Source of the DNA: an uncultured Peptostreptococcaceae bacterium
Lineage (GTDB): Bacteria; Bacillota; Clostridia; Peptostreptococcales; Peptostreptococcaceae
Assembly: GCA_944383455.1 (NCBI GenBank)
Contig: CALWPP010000002.1
Location: forward strand, 1-64,000
Direction of reading: 5' to 3'
Length of the DNA stretch: 64,000 nt
Position 1 is the stretch's first letter. Every line of letters starts with the position of its first letter. Positions 36,814-46,088 of this stretch are shown here, in pieces. The notes beneath the pieces were generated by a model. That model ran no database searches. It had not been told where the DNA came from and saw only the letters and a program-made list of their open reading frames with translations. Both the position numbers and the translations under genes were made by a program.

Positions 36814-37404
36814 TTATACAAAAATAGAAACTATATTAAAAAGAAAATTACTTATTGGAGTTGTAAAAATTCCAACAAGACCAGTCATAACTAAAAGCAA
36901 GAATATAATACTACTCATACTTTCGTACTTATAAACCACATCATCATATTTATAAGGAATAAACTGAGAAATTATTCCCCAACCATCAAGAGGAGGAAGA
37001 GGAAGTAAATTAAAAGACGCAAAAAATATATTATAAAGCATAGTAGTATTTGCTATTAAAAGTATCGAATCCATTTTAACAAATTTCATAATAAATACAC
37101 ATATGATAGCTGTTATAACATTTGCAAGTGGCCCAGAAATAGATGTTATAATACTACCCATCTTATAATTTTTAAAATTACTTGAATTTATAGGAACAGG
37201 CTTTGCCCAACCTATCTTAAAAAATATCATACATAAAAGACCTATTGGATCTAAATGTTTCATTGGGTCAAGAGTCATTCTACCACTCATTTTTGCTGTA
37301 TCATCTCCAAGCAAATGTGCCGAAAATGCATGACCAAACTCATGAACTGATATAGCAACTGCTATTGCAACAATAGTTACTAATATTTCTCTTAATTCAA
37401 ACAT
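36814..37404 (-). CDS. Site-2 protease-family M50 metallopeptidase (YwhC type)
   Basis: 196 residues, about five membrane segments. HEFGH (21-25) is the zinc-binding site, and NLLPLPPLDGWG carries the third ligand aspartate. GPLANVITA is the conserved loop. Short, PDZ-less member of the intramembrane protease group; substrate unknown. First of the scpAB operon. Confidence 0.88.
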   Translation of the reverse strand: MFELREILVTIVAIAVAISVHEFGHAFSAHLLGDDTAKMSGRMTLDPMKHLDPIGLLCMIFFKIGWAKPVPINSSNFKNYKMGSIITSISGPLANVITAIICVFIMKFVKMDSILLIANTTMLYNIFFASFNLLPLPPLDGWGIISQFIPYKYDDVVYKYESMSSIIFLLLVMTGLVGIFTTPISNFLFNIVSIFV

Positions 37405-37470
37405 TATTTTCTCCTAATTAAAATTATTTGTTAAGATATTATAATATAAATTATAGTATTTATCAAACAA

Positions 37471-37518
37471 AATAAAGCAATAATTGTTATATTAAAATAT
37501 AACAATTATTGCTTTATT
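37471..37518. terminator. 23-bp perfect palindrome, bidirectional terminator
   Basis: Arms AATAAAGCAATAATTGTTAT... and its exact complement, with only two bases in the loop, lying between the dacF stop and the M50 protease start; ends in TTTATTT on both strands. Confidence 0.7.
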
Positions 37519-37521
37519 TAA

Positions 37522-38673
37522 TTATATTATATTATTTATTATTCTTTCTAACATCTTAAAATAACCTGCTTTATTTATATCTTTTGTACTTATTAATTCT
37601 ACACTTCCTACTAATTTATCTTTTTGATATACCTCAAGTTTTCCTATATTATCACCTTTTTTTATTGGTAGCTTTATATCTTTATTTATATTTATCTTTT
37701 TTGTGAAATCTTTATTTTCACCTTTTTTAATTAGTAAATTTAAATCATCTTTACATACAATATCAACTTTTTCTTCATCTGCTTTATCTAATTTTATATC
37801 AGTTACTTTGCTATCTTTTTTTATTAAATTTACAGTTTCATAGTTTGCAAAACCATAATTTAGTAAATTTGTAGCATCTTTAAATCTTTCTTGAGTAGTT
37901 TCAGCACCTAAAGTTACCGATACTAAATGTGTATTATCTCTTTTTGCTGATGCTGATAGACAATACTTAGCTTCATTTGTAAATCCAGTCTTAACACCGG
38001 TTGCCCCACTATAGTGTTTTATTAATTTATTTGTATTTGCAAGGCCAACAGTAGATTTTTTCTTGCCAACAACAACATTATCCATCCATGTTGTTAAGTA
38101 TTTAGTTATCATATCGTGTTTTAAAAGCTCTCTTGACATTAATGCAATATCATAAGCCGTTGTATAATGATTATCAACTGGCAATCCATTAGTATTTACA
38201 AAATTAGTATCCTTCATTCCAAGTTCTTTTGCCCTTTTATTCATCATATCTACAAATCCCTCAACACTTCCACCTATGTACTCAGCCATAGCAACACAAG
38301 CATCATTTGCTGATGCTACTGCTATTCCTTTAAGTAAAGTATCAACGTTTTGCACCTCTCCAGCTTCTAAAAATATCTGACTCCCTCCCATACTAGAAGC
38401 ATTGTCACTTATCTGAACAGAATCATCAAGTTTTATTTTGTTATTTTCTAGCGCTTCAACTATCAAAAGCATAGTCATAACTTTAGTAACACTTGCTGGA
38501 GGAAGTTTTTGATGAGAGTCTTTTTCATAGATTATTTGACCACTAGAGACATCCATTAATATTGCAGATTTTGAAGAAATATCAATATTTTTATTTTCAT
38601 TGTTTGCAAATATTTTATTAAATGGAATTATACAAAGTGTTAAACACATAAATATACTTGTAAATTTTTTCAT
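37522..38673 (-). CDS. dacF: D-alanyl-D-alanine carboxypeptidase (DacF type)
   Basis: 383 residues. Signal peptide (1-23), peptidase S11 domain with SVTK (61-64) as SxxK, SAN in the second motif and KTG in VKTGFT, a C-terminal beta domain, and a final amphipathic helix (about 368-383) that tethers low-molecular-weight PBPs to the membrane. Trims pentapeptide stems of peptidoglycan. The DacF position upstream of scpAB is conserved in Clostridia. Confidence 0.92.
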   Translation of the reverse strand: MKKFTSIFMCLTLCIIPFNKIFANNENKNIDISSKSAILMDVSSGQIIYEKDSHQKLPPASVTKVMTMLLIVEALENNKIKLDDSVQISDNASSMGGSQIFLEAGEVQNVDTLLKGIAVASANDACVAMAEYIGGSVEGFVDMMNKRAKELGMKDTNFVNTNGLPVDNHYTTAYDIALMSRELLKHDMITKYLTTWMDNVVVGKKKSTVGLANTNKLIKHYSGATGVKTGFTNEAKYCLSASAKRDNTHLVSVTLGAETTQERFKDATNLLNYGFANYETVNLIKKDSKVTDIKLDKADEEKVDIVCKDDLNLLIKKGENKDFTKKININKDIKLPIKKGDNIGKLEVYQKDKLVGSVELISTKDINKAGYFKMLERIINNII

Positions 38674-38730
38674 AAATCCACCTCTTATCTTTATTTGGAT
38701 TTATTTTTCCACTAATAATATTTATTATTC

Positions 38731-38764
38731 AAAAAAGCTTGACTAAAAATAGCCAAGCTTTTTT
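38731..38764 (-). terminator. Terminator of rnj
   Basis: AAAAAAGCTTG / 12-nt loop / CAAGCTTTTTT directly after the stop at 38766. Confidence 0.78.
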
Positions 38765-38765
38765 A

Positions 38766-40436
38766 TTAGACCTCCATTATAATTGGAAGTATCATTGGAT
38801 TTCTCTTCGTTTTTTGATATAAATAATCTCTTAAATTATCTTTTATACTATTTTTTAGATAAGCCCACTCTTTAATACCCTTTTTCTCACACTCATCTAA
38901 TACATCTTTTAAAACAATTTTTGCTCCATCCATAAGACCTTCAGATTCTCTAACGTATACAAATCCTCTAGATATAACATCAGGACCTGCTAAAACTCTT
39001 CCTTCTTCCTTTGAAATAGTAACAACAACTATCATAAGTCCATCTTCTGATAAATGTTTTCTATCTCTTAATACAATATTACCAACATCTCCAACACCTA
39101 GACCATCAACTAAAACTTGACCTGTTTGTATTGTTCCATTAAACCTTGCACCATTTCTATCAAGTTCTAAAACATCTCCTGTTTTTCCTATAAATATGTT
39201 TTGATAAGGCATTCCAAGTTCTTGAGAAAGTTCAGCATGTTTTTTAAGCATTCTATACTCACCATGAATTGGCATAAAAAACTTAGGTTTTGCAAGTCTT
39301 TGTATAAGCTTTAACTCTTCTTGTTTTGCATGACCTGAAACGTGTATATCCACTTCATCATGAACTACTCTTGCTCCTTTTTCACATAAACAGTTTATAA
39401 CTTTAGATATAAGTTTTTCATTTCCTGGTATTGGATGTGCTGATATTATTATTAAATCGCCTTGCTTTATTTCAACTTTTTTATGTTCTGCAATTGCCAT
39501 TCTTGCAAGTGCTGACATTGGCTCTCCTTGAGAACCTGTAGTTATTAATACTATTTCTTTATCTTCATATTTGTGAATATCATTTAAATCTATTAACATA
39601 CCTTCTGGAATATCTAAGTATCCTAACTCTTTGGCCACAGAAACAACATTTACCATAGACCTTCCTGATACTGCTACTTTTCTATTAAATCTCTTTGATG
39701 CATTTATTATTTGTTGAAGCCTGTGTATATTAGAAGCAAAAGTTGCAACTATTATTCTATTTTTTGATGCTTTTCTAAATAAATCAAAAAGTCCTTCTCC
39801 AACTATTTTTTCTGATAAAGTATACCCAGGTGATTCTGCATTTGTACTATCTGCCATTAAAAGAAGTATTCCCTCTTTACTTAATTCACAAACTCTATGA
39901 AGGTCCATCACTTCTCCATCTATTGGAGTTAAATCTATCTTAAAATCTCCTGTATGATAAATTATACCCTGGTCTGTGTGTATTGCTAAAGAAAATGCAT
40001 CTGGTATACTATGGTTATTTTTTATGAACTCAACACTCATAGAACCAGCATCTATTACTTGTCTTGGTTCAATAGTATTTAAGTTTATATCCTCCATTTT
40101 ATGTTCGACTAACTTTACTTTTATAAGTCCAACACTAAGTTTTGATGCATAAACTGGAACATCTATACTCTTTAATATATAAGGTAGTGCTCCTATATGG
40201 TCTTCATGACCATGTGTTATAAATATTCCTTTTATTTTTTCTTTATTTTTTATAAGATAAGTTATATCTGGTATTACTATATCTATACCTAACATCTCAT
40301 CTTCTGGAAAGCTCATTCCTGCATCTATAACTATTATCTCATTTTTATATTCTATAACAGTCATGTTCTTTCCTATTTCATTTAATCCTCCAAGAGCCAT
40401 AACTCTTATTTTGTTGCTATTATATTTTTTGTACAT
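38766..40436 (-). CDS. rnj: Ribonuclease J
   Basis: 556 residues from the ATG at 40436 (GGAGAAG upstream; a GTG one codon earlier is also possible). Metallo-beta-lactamase core with HGHEDH (about 75-80), beta-CASP domain and C-terminal RNase J domain. 5' exonuclease and endonuclease of mRNA turnover and rRNA maturation. Only one copy in the window, single gene with its own leader that carries a hairpin. Confidence 0.95.
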   Translation of the reverse strand: MYKKYNSNKIRVMALGGLNEIGKNMTVIEYKNEIIVIDAGMSFPEDEMLGIDIVIPDITYLIKNKEKIKGIFITHGHEDHIGALPYILKSIDVPVYASKLSVGLIKVKLVEHKMEDINLNTIEPRQVIDAGSMSVEFIKNNHSIPDAFSLAIHTDQGIIYHTGDFKIDLTPIDGEVMDLHRVCELSKEGILLLMADSTNAESPGYTLSEKIVGEGLFDLFRKASKNRIIVATFASNIHRLQQIINASKRFNRKVAVSGRSMVNVVSVAKELGYLDIPEGMLIDLNDIHKYEDKEIVLITTGSQGEPMSALARMAIAEHKKVEIKQGDLIIISAHPIPGNEKLISKVINCLCEKGARVVHDEVDIHVSGHAKQEELKLIQRLAKPKFFMPIHGEYRMLKKHAELSQELGMPYQNIFIGKTGDVLELDRNGARFNGTIQTGQVLVDGLGVGDVGNIVLRDRKHLSEDGLMIVVVTISKEEGRVLAGPDVISRGFVYVRESEGLMDGAKIVLKDVLDECEKKGIKEWAYLKNSIKDNLRDYLYQKTKRNPMILPIIMEV

Positions 40437-40498
40437 CACATCTTCTCCTTCTAGTCAATTTTACGCTCATATATTTAAACCTAAAAAAATATAAATTA

Positions 40499-40540
40499 AA
40501 TAATACCAATAACGAACTCTTCACCAATTAGTATTATTGT
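40499..40540 (-). promoter_or_regulatory. Hairpin in the rnj leader
   Basis: AATAATACCAAT (40499-40510) pairs with ATTAGTATTATT (about 40527-40538) with one G-U, enclosing a 16-nt loop; on the minus strand it lies about 60-100 nt before the rnj start. Confidence 0.5.
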
Positions 40541-40596
40541 ACCATATTTTTTCAGAATATTTAAGTAATATTTAAAATACATTTAGTTTATTTTTT

Positions 40597-40625
40597 TGAC
40601 AAATTTATACTAATTTGATATGCTA
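40597..40625 (+). promoter_or_regulatory. Promoter of the YdjM-like gene
   Basis: TTGACA, 17-bp spacer, TATGCT, then AGGAGG and the ATG at 40645. Confidence 0.6.
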
Positions 40626-40644
40626 AGAAAAAGTAGGAGGATTT

Positions 40645-41373
40645 ATGCGAGGAAAATCACATTGTACAATAGGTATTTTAAGTTCTATACAAACATGTAT
40701 TTTTTTTAATATACCCATATCTATTTTTACACTTATAATTTCTGCTGTTTTTTCACTACTTCCTGATTTAGATGAAACAAATTCAACAATATCTAGCTTC
40801 TTTATGTTAAAAAAGTTTTCTAATAAGTCTTTAAAAAGTATTGTTTATACTCTAATTTTTATTATATTTATAATCTCTATAAACATAAGTAACAGTTTAT
40901 TTATATGTTTTTTATTGATGGTTTTTTTTGTTATATTCATCGAATCAAAATTTAGTAAAACTCATCTAAAAAAATTCTTTGTTTCATTTATATTTATTTT
41001 AATATCCACTTTGCTTTACTTAATAACTTCAAATATATATTTAAGTACTTTTTTTCTTTTAATTTCTACCTTTCCATGGCTTAAGCATAGAGGTTTTTCT
41101 CATAGTATTTTAGCTATTTTATCTATATATTTTCTACTAAAAAATATTGAAATTGAATTTAATATAAGCTATATTTCAATTTTAGGTACTATAAGTTATT
41201 CTAGCCATATATTTTTAGGTGATATATTCACAAAAAACGGAGTACCTATATTTTACCCTTTAACACAAAAAAAAATATCATTATCTCCATATACCGTTGG
41301 TAGCTATTGGTGTAACTTTTTAGAGTATATTTTTATATTTATGCTTATATTATTAATATTTTACACAATTTAA
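40645..41373 (+). CDS. YdjM/DUF457-type membrane-bound metal-dependent hydrolase
   Basis: 242 residues with about six hydrophobic segments. Family motifs: an early histidine with SLLPDLDE (about 38-45), KHRGFSHS (about 147-154), and the HIFLGDIFTKNGVP segment. Integral membrane enzyme of unknown substrate; E. coli YdjM is LexA-regulated but nothing indicates that here. Monocistronic, terminator follows. Confidence 0.8.
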   Translation: MRGKSHCTIGILSSIQTCIFFNIPISIFTLIISAVFSLLPDLDETNSTISSFFMLKKFSNKSLKSIVYTLIFIIFIISINISNSLFICFLLMVFFVIFIESKFSKTHLKKFFVSFIFILISTLLYLITSNIYLSTFFLLISTFPWLKHRGFSHSILAILSIYFLLKNIEIEFNISYISILGTISYSSHIFLGDIFTKNGVPIFYPLTQKKISLSPYTVGSYWCNFLEYIFIFMLILLIFYTI

Positions 41374-41450
41374 AGTTTATAATTATATAATATTAAAAAA
41401 ATTATTAATCCTGTGTATAAAATATAAATTTTATCAAATAATTGATAAAT

Positions 41451-41482
41451 AAAAAGTCTTCTAATTAAAAGAAGACTTTTTT
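41451..41482. terminator. Bidirectional terminator
   Basis: AAAAAGTCTTCT / AATTAAA / AGAAGACTTTTTT between the YdjM-like gene and fur. Confidence 0.82.
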
Positions 41483-41487
41483 CTATT

Positions 41488-41922
41488 TTACTTACAATTT
41501 TCACAAATACCATAAAACTTTACATCATGGTCTAGTATATCAAATTTATATATCTTTTCAATTCTTTGTTCTATTTCATCAAGTAAATCCTCTTCTACCT
41601 CAATTATTTTAGAACACTTTTTGCATATTAAATGATGATGATTATGAGAATCTTCTTTATTAAGATTTATCTCATATCTTATACATCCATCATCTAGACT
41701 TAATTTAGATATAGCACCAACTTCATCAAGAACTTGCATAGTTCTATAAACAGTTGCAAGACCAATTTCTGGACAATCAACTTTTACTAAATCATAAATT
41801 TGTTCACTACTTAAATGTTTTGCATCATTTTGTAATAAAACTTCTATAATAGCCCTTCTTTGAGGCGTTATTTTAAATCCTGTTTGCTTTAACTTTTCTC
41901 TTAGTATTTCCATATTATTCAT
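41488..41922 (-). CDS. fur: Ferric uptake regulator
   Basis: 144 residues. Winged helix (1-85) with the GLATVYRTMQ recognition segment; dimerisation part with HNHHHLICKKC and C-terminal CENC zinc cysteines. The HHH-CxxC pattern and TVYRT helix fit Fur rather than PerR or Zur, though that is by motif. Represses iron uptake when Fe2+ is plentiful; its likely target here is feoAB. Promoter TTGACA-17-TAAAAT lies on the minus strand around 41966-41995. Confidence 0.85.
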   Translation of the reverse strand: MNNMEILREKLKQTGFKITPQRRAIIEVLLQNDAKHLSSEQIYDLVKVDCPEIGLATVYRTMQVLDEVGAISKLSLDDGCIRYEINLNKEDSHNHHHLICKKCSKIIEVEEDLLDEIEQRIEKIYKFDILDHDVKFYGICENCK

Positions 41923-41965
41923 AAATAACTCACCTTTTTCAACTGATAATTCTTGTTAAATAATT

Positions 41966-41996
41966 TTATACTACATAAATATTTTTGTCAATAGTT
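41966..41996 (-). promoter_or_regulatory. Promoter of fur
   Basis: Minus-strand TTGACA, 17-bp spacer, TAAAAT. Downstream, TGATAATTCTTGTTA (plus 41944-41958) matches the Fur core at 11 of 14, hinting at autoregulation. Confidence 0.5.
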
Positions 41997-42011
41997 TATA
42001 ATTTTCAATTA

Positions 42012-42035
42012 AAAAAGCCCTATAAAAATAGGACT
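42012..42035 (-). terminator. Terminator of the DUF1292 gene
   Basis: AAGTCCTAT / TTTT / ATAGGGCTT followed by TTTT on the minus strand, one mismatch. Confidence 0.75.
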
Positions 42036-42041
42036 TAGTAA

Positions 42042-42305
42042 TTAATCAAAGTTTAGCTCTTCTTCTTCCATTAATGTATTGTAAACATCAACAACTATTT
42101 GGTACTCATCTTCGTCTTCAAGTGCCACTAAAACGTCGCCTTCGTCATCTTTTTCTATTCTAAATATTAAAGCTTCATCTTCTTCATTTTCTTCAACTGG
42201 AAGTAAAATAGCATATTCTTTTCCTTCGGCTTCTAAAGTTAATATAACCTCAAACGCAGTTTCAATACCATCTTCATCTATTAAATTTACTATATTATCT
42301 TGCAT
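42042..42305 (-). CDS. DUF1292 protein (YrzB/UPF0473)
   Basis: 87 residues from the ATG at 42305 (AGAGGTG upstream; a GTG three codons earlier overlaps it). Strongly acidic, one small domain, no membrane segment. In Firmicutes it belongs to the conserved alaS-ireB-ruvX-DUF1292 cluster; here an extra nuclease-like gene separates it from ruvX. Function unknown. Confidence 0.85.
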   Translation of the reverse strand: MQDNIVNLIDEDGIETAFEVILTLEAEGKEYAILLPVEENEEDEALIFRIEKDDEGDVLVALEDEDEYQIVVDVYNTLMEEEELNFD

Positions 42306-42378
42306 AAAATCCACCTCTTTAACTTTAAATATAAGGTTATTATACTCAAAAAATTAATATTTTACAATAAAATTATGC

Positions 42379-43125
42379 TTAAAATCTAATACGTGCCTTT
42401 ATTGGATAATGATCAGACATCGATTCAAATAAAACATCATATTCTAAAATTTCTATATCAGGCGATACAAATATATAATCTATTCTCTCAAGTCCTGTTG
42501 CTATTGTTAGCTGATTTGATTTTTCAAGTTTTTTTGCCACATCAACTAAAATATTCTTATCTAGCTCAAGATTAGAAATATTAAAATCTCCAACAACTAT
42601 ATATGGTTCATCTAAACTTTTTACATAATTTATCATTTCTTTTATTTGTGTTTTTTGTTCGTTTTCATCAAGACCTAAATGCAAATTTATTATATTTAGC
42701 TTTTTCCCCTTTATATTTACTTTGATATGTAGCATTCCTCTTTGCTCTTTGTTACTAGTTAAAAAAATATGATTTTTGTATTTTATAGGATATTTTGAAT
42801 GTATCGATAATCCATAATTAGTACCACACTTTTCAACATTTGCACCAAAATATGACTCCATATCAAGTTCTTCCTTAAAACTACTAACTTGAAATCCTGC
42901 CTTAGCAGACTCATTGACTTCTTGAAGACATATAAAATCTGCATCCAAACTTTTTAAAAAGTTCATAGTATCAAAAAGTGTTGGAAACATATTTTTATCA
43001 AGTCCACTATGTATATTATAGCTTACTATACTTACTTCTTTTTTTGATGGTAAGTTTTTAAATTCATAAACTGAAATAAACAAAATAACCAATAATATTA
43101 AAATAACTATTGATATTTTCTTCAT
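42379..43125 (-). CDS. Exported endonuclease/exonuclease/phosphatase-family protein
   Basis: 248 residues. N-terminal membrane or signal segment (4-20), then an EEP fold with SYNIHSG, LQEVN, GDFNIS and SDHYPI, carrying the catalytic Asn, Glu, Asp and His residues. Extracellular phosphodiesterase; could be a nuclease or sphingomyelinase-like lipid phosphatase. Not part of the usual ruvX cluster in relatives I recall. Confidence 0.82.
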   Translation of the reverse strand: MKKISIVILILLVILFISVYEFKNLPSKKEVSIVSYNIHSGLDKNMFPTLFDTMNFLKSLDADFICLQEVNESAKAGFQVSSFKEELDMESYFGANVEKCGTNYGLSIHSKYPIKYKNHIFLTSNKEQRGMLHIKVNIKGKKLNIINLHLGLDENEQKTQIKEMINYVKSLDEPYIVVGDFNISNLELDKNILVDVAKKLEKSNQLTIATGLERIDYIFVSPDIEILEYDVLFESMSDHYPIKARIRF

Positions 43126-43177
43126 AAAAACAGCTCCTCTTATTATACATAGTTATATTTTATTACTTTTTATAAAT

Positions 43178-43208
43178 AAAATACCACGAGAAATATTCGT
43201 GGTATTTT
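43178..43208 (-). terminator. Terminator of ruvX
   Basis: AAAATACCACGA / 7-nt loop / TCGTGGTATTTT right after the stop at 43210. Confidence 0.8.
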
Positions 43209-43209
43209 A

Positions 43210-43635
43210 CTAAGTATTTCTGTTTCTATCTAAATAACCTTGAAGTATAACAACAGCTGCTAACATATCAATTACCTTTTTTCTTTTACTTCGACTAATA
43301 TCCCCTTCTATTAAACTTCTTTCTGCATAAACTGTACTTAATCTTTCATCCCAATACTCAACTTTCATATTTGTTTCACTTTCCAAAAGTTCACAAAATT
43401 TTATAACCTTTTCTCCCTGAGGTCCTAAAGTACCATTCATATTTTTTGGAAGCCCTGATACAATCTTTGTAACTTCCTTTTCTTTTATAATATTTTTTAA
43501 TTCTTCTATATCTTTTTTCTTTGAAACCCTTTTTATAGTTTTTATTGGTTGAGCTGTAATTCCCATTAAATCACTAACTGACACACCTATTGTCTTATCC
43601 CCTATATCAAGTCCCATTATTCTTTTGTACTGCAT
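43210..43635 (-). CDS. ruvX: Holliday junction resolvase-like RuvX (YqgF)
   Basis: 141 residues, RNase H-like fold. [11 protein letters not shown] (8-18) carries the first aspartate; a C-terminal [12 protein letters not shown] segment carries the last. Thought to process rRNA 3' ends or resolve recombination junctions. Starts 11 nt after the 722-residue membrane protein gene. Confidence 0.92.
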   Translation of the reverse strand: MQYKRIMGLDIGDKTIGVSVSDLMGITAQPIKTIKRVSKKKDIEELKNIIKEKEVTKIVSGLPKNMNGTLGPQGEKVIKFCELLESETNMKVEYWDERLSTVYAERSLIEGDISRSKRKKVIDMLAAVVILQGYLDRNRNT

Positions 43636-43646
43636 AAAATTCTCCT

Positions 43647-45815
43647 TTAAACTTCTTTTTCACAAACTATATTCATGCTAATTATTATAAGAGGTATTAA
43701 AATATATATTGATGCTGTTGATGCTGCAACTATTCCAGAATCATTAACTAAAAGAGTTACAATGCAACCTATCATAGATGCAATAAAACCTTTAAAAACT
43801 ATCGGATACTTTTCAAGTATAACTTTAAACTGACCTGATGGTTTAAATATAAAAAGAGCAATAACAAATATTCCCACTAAGAGTATATTTACCCAAACAC
43901 TAGTCTGTGCTAATTTTATATTCATTTGTATTTTTCTTGTAAATGTTTGAATTACTGCACTTGGACCCTCATTTATAATTTGATTTACAAAAACCGATAA
44001 ATGAGACTTAGCTCCAAATTTAATATCTAAAAATGCAAATAATGCCACTACAAAAACTGCACTAAGTCCAACTAGTATAAGTTTCTTAAAGTCTAGTTTA
44101 ATATCAAATAATAATAGTATAAATATTATGTAAGCAATAGATTCAGAAATTGCCCCTCCAACATTTGCTCCCATAGAAGGAAATGCACTAGTTATAAGTA
44201 TAATTAATGATAAAATTATAGATAAGAATTTAGGTATTTTCTTATAAGTTAAAAGCACACTCATAGAAAATATAGCACTTCCTATTGTTACTCCCTCATA
44301 TTCATTTCCTATACCATAATATCTAGCCCCTATAATTGCATCATAACTCATAATATTGTTTTGCATAAGATAAGTTCCAAATATTGAGTCTATAACTATT
44401 GTAAGTATCATTAACGTTGCTAAAAATCCCATCTGAGATATATCATTATCTTTGAATAAAAACCTAGATAGTAAATAGAAAAATATTGTAACTCCTATTA
44501 TAGCTAAACTTATAGCTCCTGCTGTGTTAAAATTAAATAAAGGTGCAACTAAAAGTGCTAAAGGCATTATTAAGCCTAACTTTATAAACTCTTTTAAGAC
44601 AATACTTATTTTTGTTTTATTTGGTATTTTTTTTCTAAATAATACAAGTAGTGCCCCTAAAACTGATGAAATAGAAACTATTGATACAAAAGTATTTACA
44701 AGTGTTGCTCTATTTAATGAAATTGTAGCCATTTTTTCTAGTTCATAATTTAAATATCCCACATTATCTTCTTTTTCAATATAATCAAAATTTCTACCAA
44801 CCATATTTTCATTTGTTAAACCAAATTCAGTTAGTATATCAACACCAATATCTAAATTTGCAACTATTCCTTCTCTTCTAGTAGTTGATGAACTTAAAAG
44901 ACCTTTTCCTTCCCCATCAAATTTAATTACTGGAGAAATTCTTTTTCTATTTTTATAATCATCATTACTTGGAAATGGGCTTACTATATATAAAACATCA
45001 TTTTTATTTAAAATACTAAGCACTTCACTAATATATGAGTTTATATTAGAGTATATATTTTTTTTCATAGTGTTATAAGAAGTATCATTTAAATAGCTTT
45101 TATATTCATCTAGTCTGTATGTATCTCCTAAGTCAATAAATAATACATCCTTTTCATTGTAGTATTTTTTAGTCTCATTTATTAATTTTTCATAATCAGT
45201 TCTTATACCATAAGGCATAGAATAATCATTTAAATTTATATTATCAATATTTCCGTCTTCAATTCTTCCAAAGTTATCCATCGCCAAAAGACCTATATCT
45301 CTAACTGGAAAAACTTCATTATCTATAATTTTATCACTATTTCCAATAACAGCAACTTTTTTATTATTTTCATAAAGAGTTTGACCAAGAGATCCTAAAG
45401 TTGCACCATACTCTCCATCATCTTCATTTTTTTTAATTGATAAATTTATATCATTATTGTTTATTTTTCTAGGATTTTGGTTTGTGATTGACTTATATAT
45501 TTTTTTTTCTTCTTCATTTGACTCTTTAAAATCGATATTTTCCTGACTTGAAACGTTAGCTCGTCTTCCAGCACCCATCGTTGCCAAAGACCTTTTATCA
45601 TCAGTTCCTCTGTCTCCTCTTATATTCATAAGAGCTGTATACCCTCTTTTATCAAGTTCATTTTTTATACTTTCTATTTGATAAAATTCATCAAAATTCA
45701 TTCTATTCATACTTATAAATATAACTTTGCCAGTATCATTGGCAAAGCTATATTTTGAAGTAGAAATTATAAGCATCATAACTGTTAGTAGTAATGATAC
45801 AAATTTCTTATTCAT
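43647..45815 (-). CDS. Large membrane protein with exported N-terminal domain, unknown function
   Basis: 722 residues. Signal peptide (1-25), an exported domain (about 26-370) with an alpha/beta look ([39 protein letters not shown]) resembling alkaline-phosphatase-superfamily or glycosyltransferase-associated folds without clear metal ligands, then about ten membrane segments (about 375-715). It is embedded between ireB and ruvX, 8 and 11 nt away, so co-transcribed with alaS. I do not recognise a characterised homologue. Confidence 0.6.
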   Translation of the reverse strand: MNKKFVSLLLTVMMLIISTSKYSFANDTGKVIFISMNRMNFDEFYQIESIKNELDKRGYTALMNIRGDRGTDDKRSLATMGAGRRANVSSQENIDFKESNEEEKKIYKSITNQNPRKINNNDINLSIKKNEDDGEYGATLGSLGQTLYENNKKVAVIGNSDKIIDNEVFPVRDIGLLAMDNFGRIEDGNIDNINLNDYSMPYGIRTDYEKLINETKKYYNEKDVLFIDLGDTYRLDEYKSYLNDTSYNTMKKNIYSNINSYISEVLSILNKNDVLYIVSPFPSNDDYKNRKRISPVIKFDGEGKGLLSSSTTRREGIVANLDIGVDILTEFGLTNENMVGRNFDYIEKEDNVGYLNYELEKMATISLNRATLVNTFVSIVSISSVLGALLVLFRKKIPNKTKISIVLKEFIKLGLIMPLALLVAPLFNFNTAGAISLAIIGVTIFFYLLSRFLFKDNDISQMGFLATLMILTIVIDSIFGTYLMQNNIMSYDAIIGARYYGIGNEYEGVTIGSAIFSMSVLLTYKKIPKFLSIILSLIILITSAFPSMGANVGGAISESIAYIIFILLLFDIKLDFKKLILVGLSAVFVVALFAFLDIKFGAKSHLSVFVNQIINEGPSAVIQTFTRKIQMNIKLAQTSVWVNILLVGIFVIALFIFKPSGQFKVILEKYPIVFKGFIASMIGCIVTLLVNDSGIVAASTASIYILIPLIIISMNIVCEKEV

Positions 45816-45823
45816 AATTTAAC

Positions 45824-46075
45824 CTACTTTCTATCTAAGTAATAAGTTATTACTTCTTCAAGTATCTCATCTCTTTCAAACTTTTTAATCATATTTCTAG
45901 CATTTTTATAGCTAGTTATATAACTTGAATCTCCAGATAATATATAACCTATTATTTGATTTATAGAGTTATAACCTTTTTCTTTTAATGCTTGATTTAC
46001 TATTTTTAAAGTTTGAGTTATATCAAGTTCATTATCAAAAGAATCTATTTCCATAGTACTTTCTAAATTATCCAT
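45824..46075 (-). CDS. ireB: IreB-family regulatory phosphoprotein (DUF965)
   Basis: 83 residues. The helical core [26 protein letters not shown] matches IreB, which in enterococci is phosphorylated on N-terminal threonines by the PASTA kinase IreK and modulates cephalosporin tolerance. A threonine (T7) is present in the short N-terminal segment. 13 nt after the alaS stop. Confidence 0.9.
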   Translation of the reverse strand: MDNLESTMEIDSFDNELDITQTLKIVNQALKEKGYNSINQIIGYILSGDSSYITSYKNARNMIKKFERDEILEEVITYYLDRK

Positions 46076-46088
46076 AATTAAATCCCCC

